Assembly: GCA_045578625.1 (NCBI GenBank)
Contig: JAZNKN010000032.1
Coordinates: forward strand, 1-26,318
DNA length: 26,318 nt
DNA from: RGIG3009 sp045578625
GTDB lineage: Bacteria > Bacillota > Clostridia > Oscillospirales > Acutalibacteraceae
Direction: 5' to 3'
Position numbers and translations under genes: made by a program. Of the stretch, positions 5,543 to 12,182 are shown piece by piece (position 1 is the first letter of the stretch; each line of letters opens with the position of its first letter). The notes beneath the pieces are model-generated. The model did no database searches, was not told the DNA's origin, and saw only the letters and a program-made list of their open reading frames with translations.

Positions 5543-7171
5543 TCAATACATGCCGTCCATGCCGCCGGGAGCAGCCGGTGTGGGCGGCAGGGGTTCTTTC
5601 TTGTCTGCAACCAGAGACTCGGTCGTCAGCACCATAGCGGCCACGGAAGCGGCATTCTGCAGTGCGGAACGAGTCACCTTTGCCGGGTCAACGATACCGG
5701 CAGCAAACATATCCACGTACACTTCGTTTGCAAAATCGAAGCCGAAGTTGAGCTTGTTCTCGGTGCGGATCTTGTCAATGATAACGCTGCCTTCCAGACC
5801 GGAGTTCAGCGCGATCTGACGTACCGGCTCCTCGATCGCCTTCAGCACGATCTTCACGCCGGTCTTCTCGTCACCCTCAGTTTCCTCCAGCAACGGCAAC
5901 AGCACGCCAGACGCATTGATGAGCGCCACGCCGCCACCGGCGACCAGGCCCTCTTCCACAGCCGCCTTGGTGGCAGCCAGTGCATCCTCGATGCGGAGCT
6001 TCTTTTCCTTCATTTCGATCTCGGTAGCGGCACCGACCTTGATGACAGCCACACCGCCCGCAAGCTTCGCCAGACGCTCCTGCAGCTTCTCACGGTCGAA
6101 ATCGGAGGTGCTGGTCTCGATCTGCGAACGGATCTGACCCACACGCGCCTTGATCATATCGGCATCGCCGGCGCCACCAACAATGATGGTGTTCTCCTTC
6201 TGCACCTTGACCTGACGAGCGCGGCCGAGCATCATGATACTGGTATCCTTCAGATCCAGACCGACTTCCTCGGAAACGACCTGACCACCGGTCAGAATGG
6301 CGATATCCTGCAGCATCTCCTTGCGGCGATCGCCGAAGCCGGGAGCCTTAACAGCAACGCAGGTAAAGGTACCGCGCAGCTTGTTGACGATCAGCGTGGA
6401 CAGAGCCTCGCCCTCAATATCCTCGGCAATGATAACCAGCTTCTTGCCGGCCTGCAGGATCTGCTCCAGCAGAGGCAGAATATCCTGAATGTTCGAGATC
6501 TTCTTATCGGTAATCAGCAGATACGCATCGTCGATGACCGCTTCCATCTTATCGGTATCGGTGACCATGTACGGCGTGATATAGCCGCGATCAAACTGCA
6601 TACCCTCCACCACTTCGGTGTAGGTCTCAGCGGTCTTGGACTCCTCAACCGTGATAACACCGTCGGCAGAGACCTTCTCCATCGCTTCTGCGATCAGCTT
6701 ACCGATCACTGCGTCACCGGCGGAAATGGTTGCCGCACTGGCAATATCGTCCGAACCGTTGACCATCTTGGAGTTTTTGGCCACTTCTGCAACAACAGCG
6801 TCCACAGCCTTCTGGATACCGCGCTTAACGCCCATCGGGTTCGCACCGGCAGCCACGTTCTTCATACCCTCACGGATCAGCGCCTGCGCCAACAGGGTAG
6901 CGGTGGTGGTACCGTCACCGGCCACGTCGTTGGTCTTGGTCGAAACCTCTTTGACCAGCTGCGCGCCCATGTTTTCAAACGCGTTGTCCAGTTCGATCTC
7001 CTTTGCGATGGTAACACCGTCGTTGGTGATCAACGGAGCGCCGTACTTCTTATCCAGCACCACGTTGCGGCCGCGGGGATCAAGCGTGATCTTGACGGTG
7101 TTCGCCAGCTGATCCACGCCGGACTGCAGCGCCTTGCGGGCTTCTTCGCCAAACAGAATTTCCTTTGCCAT
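5543..7171 (-). CDS. groL: Chaperonin GroEL (Cpn60)
   Basis: A 542-residue ATP-dependent folding chaperonin that forms the double heptameric ring with GroES as lid. It begins with AKEILFGEEAR, carries the nucleotide-binding NDVAGDGTTTAT block (81-92, catalytic Asp near 86) and the intermediate/apical signatures KAPGFGDRRKEML and GGVAVIKVGAATE. It ends in a family-typical GGM tail (PGGMDGMY). Full length, no oddities. The ATG is preceded by AGGAGG at 9 bases. It follows groES after 27 bases in the same CIRCE-controlled operon. Confidence 0.99.
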   Translation of the reverse strand: MAKEILFGEEARKALQSGVDQLANTVKITLDPRGRNVVLDKKYGAPLITNDGVTIAKEIELDNAFENMGAQLVKEVSTKTNDVAGDGTTTATLLAQALIREGMKNVAAGANPMGVKRGIQKAVDAVVAEVAKNSKMVNGSDDIASAATISAGDAVIGKLIAEAMEKVSADGVITVEESKTAETYTEVVEGMQFDRGYITPYMVTDTDKMEAVIDDAYLLITDKKISNIQDILPLLEQILQAGKKLVIIAEDIEGEALSTLIVNKLRGTFTCVAVKAPGFGDRRKEMLQDIAILTGGQVVSEEVGLDLKDTSIMMLGRARQVKVQKENTIIVGGAGDADMIKARVGQIRSQIETSTSDFDREKLQERLAKLAGGVAVIKVGAATEIEMKEKKLRIEDALAATKAAVEEGLVAGGGVALINASGVLLPLLEETEGDEKTGVKIVLKAIEEPVRQIALNSGLEGSVIIDKIRTENKLNFGFDFANEVYVDMFAAGIVDPAKVTRSALQNAASVAAMVLTTESLVADKKEPLPPTPAAPGGMDGMY

Positions 7172-7198
7172 AGCTCTATTCCTCCTAAATCAGTGCAA

Positions 7199-7483
7199 TT
7201 ACTCGACAATGGCCAGAATATCGTTCTGACGGACGATGGTGTACTCGACGCCGTCCATTTTCACTTCCGTGCCCGAATACTTGCTGGTGATGACCTTATC
7301 ACCGGGCTTGACGTACATGGTGATCTCCTTGCCCTCCACGTTGCCACCGGGGCCCACAGCGATAACCTCTGCGACCTGCGGCTTCTCCTTGGCGGTACCG
7401 GCGAGGATAATACCACTCTTGGTGGTCTCCTCAGCCTCGACCATCTTGATAACAACGCGGTCAGCCAACGGTTTCATCGTCAT
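7199..7483 (-). CDS. groES: Co-chaperonin GroES (Cpn10)
   Basis: A 94-residue lid protein of the GroEL chamber. It shows MKPLADRVVIK at the N-terminus, the mobile-loop region (EETTKSGIILAGTAKEKP) and the C-terminal GTEVKMDGVEYTIVRQNDILAIVE. Two ATGs occur at the start (MTMKPL). The first is favoured because GGAGG lies 9 bases upstream, against 15 for the second. It is the first gene of the operon, directly after the CIRCE operator and promoter. Confidence 0.98.
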   Translation of the reverse strand: MTMKPLADRVVIKMVEAEETTKSGIILAGTAKEKPQVAEVIAVGPGGNVEGKEITMYVKPGDKVITSKYSGTEVKMDGVEYTIVRQNDILAIVE

Positions 7484-7520
7484 AATAAAAATCCTCCTTA
7501 CGAGATAGTATAGATAGGTG

Positions 7521-7547
7521 TTAGCACTCTTTTAATTTGAGTGCTAA
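7521..7547. promoter_or_regulatory. CIRCE element (HrcA operator) of groESL
   Basis: TTAGCACTC (7521-7529), nine bases, GAGTGCTAA (7539-7547): an exact match to the classical CIRCE inverted repeat. It lies in the groESL 5' untranslated region just after the promoter, where HrcA repressor binding would shut off transcription until heat stress. Confidence 0.98.
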
Positions 7548-7552
7548 CACCT

Positions 7553-7580
7553 ATTGTATCTATTTTCCGCAAAAAATCAA
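7553..7580 (-). promoter_or_regulatory. Sigma-A promoter of groESL
   Basis: On the minus strand TTGATT (7575-7580), a 16-base spacer, and TACAAT (7553-7558), immediately followed by CIRCE. The -35 element contains the TGA stop codon of the upstream lipid-kinase gene, so the promoter starts inside that gene's end and no terminator fits between them. Confidence 0.8.
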
Positions 7581-8530
7581 GTCCCTATTTGGTAAATTCC
7601 GGACATTTCACAATTTTTTAATAATTCGTCCTCCGGTGCCGGAAGCACGAAGGAGATCGACTGCGGCAAGAGGCTGAAGGTCACGTCCGTCGTGCTGAAG
7701 CATTCGCCGTCAGCCGTCACTACCGCCGGTTTTTCCGCCAGCACCTGCATCTTTGTACCGCGGAACGATTCACAACACGAGAGATCCAGATGCTGCCCAT
7801 TCTTGTATTTTCCCAAGAACGCCAGTACCTTCAGGTGGCTAATGTCCTTAACCAGAATGAAATCCAGCAAGCCGTCGTCCGGTTTGGAACGCGGTGAGCC
7901 GTGGTAGCCACCGCCGTAGTATTGGCCGTTTGCTGCCAGCGCAAACAGATAACTCCCCTCGCGTTCTACTCTGCCGTTCTCGGTCTCCATGATCACGTGC
8001 AGCTTTTGACCCAACCGACCGAAAAACGTGCGCACGATTGCCAGATTGTACGCCATCGGACCGGATACCAGCGGCCACCGCTTGTATTTCACCATACGGT
8101 CGGCCACATTCGCATCCATACCCATAGAACACATATTCAGCGAATACTGACCGTTGCACTCGATCAGATCCATCCGCTGAGCCTTTCCGCTGACCAGCGC
8201 CGCCAGGTTACGGAATCGATCAGCGTTCGGCAAAAACCGGAGGAAATCGTTTCCCGAGCCACACGGCACACACGCCAACTCGGCAGCAGGGGCCCCTACA
8301 ACACCGTTGACCGCTTCCAGCACCGTGCCGTCGCCGCCACAAGCATAAACACGCACTTCGCCCTCTGCCGTCACCTGTCTGGCATAGTCCGTTGCATCAC
8401 CCGCGTGAGTGGTAACGTGGATATCATACGGCAGTGAATGCGTTTGGCAAAACTCCTCGATCATCGGCTTGAGCTGCAGCGACGATTGGTTTTTTCCCGC
8501 CACGGGGTTCAGAATAAACACGTGCTTCAT
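7577..8530 (-). CDS. Diacylglycerol-kinase-family lipid kinase (YegS/BmrU/DgkB type)
   Basis: A 317-residue soluble kinase of the DAGK catalytic family that would phosphorylate diacylglycerol or a related lipid at the membrane. It begins HVFILNPVAGK and contains the nucleotide-binding CGGDGT motif (64-69), PCGSGNDFLRFL (89-100) and SLNMCSMGMDANV in the second domain. The C-terminal beta-sandwich contains GGGYHGSP and the DDGLLDFILV signature. Length is normal. ATG with GGAGG 7 bases upstream. It follows the THUMP methyltransferase by 21 bases. Which lipid is used cannot be told from sequence; DgkB-like recycling is the usual guess. Confidence 0.9.
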   Translation of the reverse strand: MKHVFILNPVAGKNQSSLQLKPMIEEFCQTHSLPYDIHVTTHAGDATDYARQVTAEGEVRVYACGGDGTVLEAVNGVVGAPAAELACVPCGSGNDFLRFLPNADRFRNLAALVSGKAQRMDLIECNGQYSLNMCSMGMDANVADRMVKYKRWPLVSGPMAYNLAIVRTFFGRLGQKLHVIMETENGRVEREGSYLFALAANGQYYGGGYHGSPRSKPDDGLLDFILVKDISHLKVLAFLGKYKNGQHLDLSCCESFRGTKMQVLAEKPAVVTADGECFSTTDVTFSLLPQSISFVLPAPEDELLKNCEMSGIYQIGT

Positions 8531-8551
8531 CTTGATACCTCCGCTCTTTTG

Positions 8552-9670
8552 TCAGCGATAATAGATATACAACTGACACTTCAGCATACCGTTATACAGC
8601 TTCCGACGTTTATCAGCCTTGCGACCGAACGCCGTTTCAAAAGTCTCATCCGGGCTGATGATCGCGTAGCTCCAACCCTTCTTTTGCACAAAGACCTGCC
8701 CCATCGTACGATACAACTCACGTGCCGCCTGAACGTCCAACAGACGTTCGCCGTACGGCGGGTTACACAGCACGATACCGCTGTCGCCCTCCGGTCGGAA
8801 CTGACGCAGATCCCGCTTAGTCGCCCGCACCTGAACGCCCACACCGGCCTTGGCGGCGTTCTCCTGCGTCAAGCGCACTGCCTCCGGGTCAATGTCGCTG
8901 CCGAGTGCGGAAAATGCGCGATCCGTCAGCATCTGTGCTACGGCGCGATCCCGTTCCTCTTTCCACAACGATTCCGGCAGCCAACCCCATTCCATCGCCG
9001 CAAATCGACGGCGAATACCGGGAGCGATCCGCTTGGCGGCCAGTGCCGCCTCGATCAACAGCGTGCCTGAACCGCAGCAGGGGTCCAACACCTGATCGGC
9101 AAGCCGCGCACGTGTCACGTCAACAATAGCGGCAGCCAACATCTCCTTCATCGGCGCACCGCCTGCGTTGCGGCGATACCCACGCTTGTGAAGTCCCGCG
9201 CCGCTGGTATCGATCAGCAGCATGACCTCGTCCTTTAAGATGGTAAACTGCACCTGTACCGTCGCACCGGTCTCCTCAAACCAACCAATACCGTAGTTGG
9301 TCTTCAAACGCTCAACAATGGCTTTTTTGATGATAGATTGGCAATCGGGTATGCTGTGCAATGCCGAATTCAGCGACCAACCCTTAACGGGAAACGCATC
9401 CTTTGCAGCAATGAATCGCTCCCACGGTAACGCGCGAACGCCCTGAAACAGTTCCTCAAACGAGGTTGCCCGAAAGGTGCCCAGATGTAGTTGAACACGC
9501 TCCGCATAACGACTGTTGATATTGGCACGCGCCAGCATATCGGCACCGCCGGAAAACATCACGCGGCCATTCTGCGGTGTTACCGCTTCCGCACCCATAC
9601 GGCGCAGCTCATCTCCAAGGATACCTTCGACACCAAACAGACACGGCGCACAAAATTGTAATTGCTCCAT
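8552..9670 (-). CDS. THUMP-domain class I methyltransferase (RlmL/YpsC-type rRNA m2G methylase)
   Basis: A 372-residue RNA methyltransferase. An N-terminal ferredoxin-like plus THUMP region (about 1-160) binds RNA. The Rossmann domain shows the SAM-binding DPCCGSGTLLIEAA (196-209), ALGSDIDPEAV, and the catalytic LCNPPYGERL motif (301-310) typical of N2-guanine methylation. B. subtilis YpsC and the first half of E. coli RlmL share this architecture. I chose ATG 9670 because AAGAGG lies 5 bases upstream; an in-frame start at 9721 would sit inside the preceding terminator hairpin. It overlaps nothing and is followed closely by the lipid kinase gene. The exact target base is inferred from family only. 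Confidence 0.9.
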   Translation of the reverse strand: MEQLQFCAPCLFGVEGILGDELRRMGAEAVTPQNGRVMFSGGADMLARANINSRYAERVQLHLGTFRATSFEELFQGVRALPWERFIAAKDAFPVKGWSLNSALHSIPDCQSIIKKAIVERLKTNYGIGWFEETGATVQVQFTILKDEVMLLIDTSGAGLHKRGYRRNAGGAPMKEMLAAAIVDVTRARLADQVLDPCCGSGTLLIEAALAAKRIAPGIRRRFAAMEWGWLPESLWKEERDRAVAQMLTDRAFSALGSDIDPEAVRLTQENAAKAGVGVQVRATKRDLRQFRPEGDSGIVLCNPPYGERLLDVQAARELYRTMGQVFVQKKGWSYAIISPDETFETAFGRKADKRRKLYNGMLKCQLYIYYR

Positions 9671-9693
9671 ACTGACCTCTTTACAAACGATCT

Positions 9694-9730
9694 TATAAAA
9701 ACTGCCGTTGCCATGGGGCAACGGCAGTTT
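9694..9730 (-). terminator. Terminator of the yabR transcript
   Basis: AAACTGCCGTTGCC (9699-9712) pairs perfectly with GGCAACGGCAGTTT (9717-9730), a 14-bp stem with a 4-base loop. On the minus strand it is followed by TTTTTAT. It closes the yabP-yabQ-divIC-yabR block 26 bases after the yabR stop codon. Confidence 0.93.
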
Positions 9731-9756
9731 CCGTCTTGCACATCAAAAGCCGCCGA

Positions 9757-10200
9757 TCAGGAACGCTTGCGAGTAAAGCCGCCGTGCTTTCCGTCCAGCG
9801 AACGCTTCAGATCCAGCATTTTTTCATCGCTGGTCTGCTTAAAACGAGACATCATTTCCTCAAAGCTGGCATTCTCTGCCGTACGATTGGGCTGCCATTC
9901 AAAGCCGCCGGGGCGACCGGGGGACGTCCGACGAGGAGCGGGGCCGCGGTTGGTGCGAGGCGGAGGATCCATCGCCTTTTTGATAGACAGGCTGATCTTG
10001 CCATCCTCACCGATGCTGAGGATCTTGACCTTGACCTGCTGATTTTCTGTAACATGATCACGAATTTCCTTAACATACGTCGGCGCAACCTCCGAAATAT
10101 GTACCATGCCTGTTTTACCGCCTTCCAGTTCGACGAACGCGCCAAACTTTGTGATGCCGGTTACTTTACCCTCGACACACGCTCCAACTTCCAAAACCAT
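9757..10200 (-). CDS. yabR: S1-domain RNA-binding protein (YabR-like)
   Basis: A 147-residue protein with a single N-terminal S1 domain (1-75: GKVTGITKFGAFVEL, GMVHISEVA, VKVKILSIGEDGKISLSIK). A basic, Pro/Arg-rich linker and a conserved FEEMMSRFKQTSDEKMLDLKR C-terminal helix follow. This is the layout of Bacillus YabR and other general-stress-13-like proteins, expected to contact RNA or ribosomes. ATG with GGGGG upstream. It comes 31 bases after divIC, exactly as in the B. subtilis yabP-yabQ-divIC-yabR order, which supports the assignment. Confidence 0.9.
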   Translation of the reverse strand: MVLEVGACVEGKVTGITKFGAFVELEGGKTGMVHISEVAPTYVKEIRDHVTENQQVKVKILSIGEDGKISLSIKKAMDPPPRTNRGPAPRRTSPGRPGGFEWQPNRTAENASFEEMMSRFKQTSDEKMLDLKRSLDGKHGGFTRKRS

Positions 10201-10231
10201 GCTGCGGAGTTCCCCCTACTGTTAGAAATGA

Positions 10232-10516
10232 TTACTGCTCGCTCGGGATCTCTTGGAAAATCGACTCATCCTCTTGCGCCAAGCCCTGATCCCGTGCGGC
10301 GGCCTCCAGATCGTTCTCCACGTTGCTTACCTGATCCGTCTTCAAGGCAAGCTCGTCTTCTTTCTGCTGCTTGACGATCAACGCTTCTGCCTTTACCTGT
10401 TCACGGGCGTTGAGCTCAATCCGGAGACGAACCAAAGAAAAGAGAATGTATACGGAAAGAGCCAACAAGGCAACGCGCAACAATACACTTTTCTTTTTTC
10501 CTTTGACAACGTGCAT
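10232..10516 (-). CDS. divIC: Septum formation initiator DivIC/FtsB-family protein
   Basis: A 94-residue bitopic membrane protein. A short basic cytoplasmic tail (VVKGKKKS) is followed by one membrane helix (about 11-29) and a coiled coil outside the membrane (about 32-75, heptad-rich with Glu/Lys/Gln). DivIC/FtsB joins FtsL and DivIB in the divisome. ATG 10516 is preferred over an upstream in-frame ATG at 10537 because AAGGAG lies 8 bases before it. It sits between yabQ and yabR, the conserved position. Sequence identity in this family is low, so the call rests mostly on topology and neighbours. Confidence 0.88.
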   Translation of the reverse strand: MHVVKGKKKSVLLRVALLALSVYILFSLVRLRIELNAREQVKAEALIVKQQKEDELALKTDQVSNVENDLEAAARDQGLAQEDESIFQEIPSEQ

Positions 10517-10539
10517 AGTCAGCGCTCCTTTCCGCAAAT

Positions 10540-11034
10540 TTACACAGTACGATTATACAATATCTTTCTAATGGGTTGCAAGCCTTTTTTTAAAATTTTG
10601 TTGCTTTTTTTCGCATATTTTCGGCAAATTTCCCACACTTTTCCAAAACACGAACATACGGCCGTTTTCAGCCAGCCGAGCGGCACCGCAATCAGGCGAC
10701 GAAAGCGAGCGCAGCCCCATCTCAACCACCGCATCACAGCCCCGACCAAAAACAGCAGGGCGTTCCCCACCGTATGCCGATACGCCGCAAATCCGGCCAA
10801 CACGCCGAACAGCACGTATACGCGCACGACACCATCGGTCATCGCCAATGAAAACAGAAACACAACGATCGCCGAGGTGGAGAAAAAAAGACAGTCCTGA
10901 AAAAATACCGCTGCCGCCGAAGGGTGTGTGGTTTTTCGCCAGATACGAAACACATCATAGTAAGCGCCAAGCAGGAACCCCATACCACCGGACAGGAAGG
11001 CTTCCCACAGTTGCTCTGCATTTGTAAAGCCCAT
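10540..11034 (-). CDS. yabQ: Spore cortex biosynthesis protein YabQ
   Basis: A 164-residue membrane protein. An N-terminal segment with FLSGGMGFLLGAYYDVFRIWRK, typical of YabQ, is followed by hydrophobic helices (about 42-65, 70-85, 92-105) and a long basic tail ending KKGLQPIRKILYN. In Bacillus, YabQ is a sigma-E protein needed for cortex formation, located in the outer forespore membrane. It begins 5 bases after the yabP stop codon; the ribosome site (AAAGGAA) is close and weak, suggesting coupling to yabP translation. Confidence 0.9.
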   Translation of the reverse strand: MGFTNAEQLWEAFLSGGMGFLLGAYYDVFRIWRKTTHPSAAAVFFQDCLFFSTSAIVVFLFSLAMTDGVVRVYVLFGVLAGFAAYRHTVGNALLFLVGAVMRWLRWGCARFRRLIAVPLGWLKTAVCSCFGKVWEICRKYAKKSNKILKKGLQPIRKILYNRTV

Positions 11035-11039
11035 TTCCT

Positions 11040-11327
11040 TTACCTGAACAGCTTACCGAAGAAGCCACCGCCACGGTTATGTACATCAGCATAGGACAAC
11101 GATTCGATCGCGCCTTCCATCGTCAGGTCACCGGTCTCAATATTCAAGCGATTGATATGCAGACCGTTCCCTTTGACGGTCAGCTCCCCCAGTTCGGTGT
11201 ATATCACGACCGTCATTTCATCAAAACTGTCCACATCCTGCACGCCCGACACCGATAATGCGCGGCGTTCGCTAAGGCTGACCAGATGCGGCATGCTGCG
11301 GTTTTCCTGCTTTTGCTGCTCTTTCAT
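11040..11327 (-). CDS. yabP: Sporulation protein YabP
   Basis: A 95-residue protein of the YabP/YqfC family. The core (SLSERRALSVSGVQDVDSFDE, then GELTVKGNGLHINRLNIETGDLTMEG) is diagnostic, followed by a glycine-rich end (GGGFFGKLFR). In B. subtilis it is sigma-E dependent and needed with YabQ for cortex assembly. ATG start with GGAGGG at about 7 bases. It is the first gene after a candidate sigma-E promoter. Confidence 0.93.
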   Translation of the reverse strand: MKEQQKQENRSMPHLVSLSERRALSVSGVQDVDSFDEMTVVIYTELGELTVKGNGLHINRLNIETGDLTMEGAIESLSYADVHNRGGGFFGKLFR

Positions 11328-11357
11328 GGGGCTGCCCTCCTAGGATACACTTGGTAG

Positions 11358-11386
11358 ACTATATGAGAGGGCTGACAAAAATATAC
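11358..11386 (-). promoter_or_regulatory. Candidate sigma-E (mother-cell sporulation) promoter of yabPQ
   Basis: On the minus strand GTATATT (11380-11386) matches the sigma-E -35 consensus KMATATW at 6 of 7 positions. After a 14-base spacer, CATATAGT (11358-11365) matches CATACANT at 7 of 8. The predicted start near 11350 leaves room for the GGAGGG site of yabP. No good sigma-A promoter is visible in this gap. Confidence 0.6.
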
Positions 11387-11403
11387 GACTTAAAGCGTCA
11401 GCA

Positions 11404-11643
11404 TTACAAAACCTTATACAGTAGCGCGGCGTCGTTTTTGGCCACCGTTTCCTGCACTGTCAGAATCTCCGCCTTCAGCTCGCGCGTGCCGAATTGGATC
11501 GTCAGCACGTCGCCCACCTTAACGTCGTACGAGGCCCGTGCGACCTTGCCGTTAACCAGCACGCGACCCGCATCACACGCCTCGTTTGCTACCGTGCGAC
11601 GCTTGATGATACGAGACACCTTCAAAAATTTATCCAATCTCAT
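11404..11643 (-). CDS. rlbP: S4-domain RNA-binding protein (Hsp15/RlbP, YabO-like)
   Basis: A 79-residue protein consisting of an S4 RNA-binding fold: MRLDKFLKVSRIIKRRTVANEACDAGRVLVNGK at the start, then VKVGDVLTIQFG. Relatives bind the 50S subunit carrying a stalled peptidyl-tRNA (Hsp15/RqcP function) and take part in C-terminal tailing with RqcH. ATG with AAGGAG 6 bases upstream. It sits between hup and yabP, as yabO does in Bacillus. Confidence 0.92.
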   Translation of the reverse strand: MRLDKFLKVSRIIKRRTVANEACDAGRVLVNGKVARASYDVKVGDVLTIQFGTRELKAEILTVQETVAKNDAALLYKVL

Positions 11644-11667
11644 AAAAAACTCCTTACTACAAGCGAA

Positions 11668-11692
11668 AGGCCGCCCGAAAAACGGGCGGCCT
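11668..11692 (-). terminator. Hairpin between hup and rlbP (weak terminator)
   Basis: AGGCCGCCCG (11668-11677) pairs with CGGGCGGCCT (11683-11692), a 10-bp G+C-rich stem with an A5 loop (T5 on the minus strand), 14 bases after the hup stop. The tail on the minus strand (TTCGCTT) is a poor U-tract, so it probably terminates only part of the abundant hup transcripts and lets some continue into rlbP. Confidence 0.65.
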
Positions 11693-11706
11693 CATGGTCA
11701 ACAGAC

Positions 11707-11982
11707 TTATTTCGCAACAGCGTCTTTGAACGCCTTGCCAGCCTTGAAAACGGGCTGCTTGGAAGCCGGGATCGTGATGGTTTCCTTCGTGCGGGGGTTA
11801 CGGCCGGTGCGAGCGCCGCGAGCGCGAACCTCGAACGTACCAAAGCCAACCAGCTGAACCTTATCACCCTTAGCGACGGTATCGACAACGGACTCCAGGA
11901 CAGCGGCAACAGCCTTCTCGGCGTCTTTCTTGGACAGACCAGCCTTTTCTGCAACAGATGCAACCAATTCAACCTTGTTCAT
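11707..11982 (-). CDS. hup: DNA-binding protein HU
   Basis: A 91-residue histone-like protein that bends and compacts DNA as a dimer. MNKVELVASVAEKAGLSKKDAEKAV is the dimerising helix pair. GFGTFEVRARGARTGRNPRT is the beta-arm with the minor-groove-intercalating proline in RNPRTKE. ATG with GGAGG 9 bases upstream and a strong promoter. Upstream of rlbP, as in several clostridia. Confidence 0.98.
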   Translation of the reverse strand: MNKVELVASVAEKAGLSKKDAEKAVAAVLESVVDTVAKGDKVQLVGFGTFEVRARGARTGRNPRTKETITIPASKQPVFKAGKAFKDAVAK

Positions 11983-12003
11983 GAGAAAAAACCTCCAAAA
12001 TTT

Positions 12004-12042
12004 TTGTATTCCAACGGAATGATCCGCTTAGAATCAATACAA
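12004..12042 (-). promoter_or_regulatory. Hairpin in the hup 5' untranslated region
   Basis: The mRNA of hup has a roughly 70-base leader. TTGTATT (12042-12036) pairs with AATACAA (12010-12004), enclosing an inner stem AGCGGA/TCCGTT with loop TCAT. The hairpin ends just 8 bases before the GGAGG ribosome binding site. It may stabilise the mRNA or gate translation; no known regulator can be named. Confidence 0.45.
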
Positions 12043-12060
12043 GAATCTACCCTACACCAC

Positions 12061-12089
12061 ATTGTACTCTACTTACGTTTCTTTTTCAA
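12061..12089 (-). promoter_or_regulatory. Sigma-A promoter of hup
   Basis: On the minus strand TTGAAA (12084-12089), 17-base spacer, TACAAT (12061-12066). Predicted start near 12053, about 70 bases before the hup ATG. Confidence 0.85.
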
Positions 12090-12182
12090 GAGTTTTTTCA
12101 AAAAAACTTGGACTTTGCCTAACTTTTTGACAAAAACACCAAACTGAGGGTAAAATTTTTGACAAATTTCACGAAAAATTGT

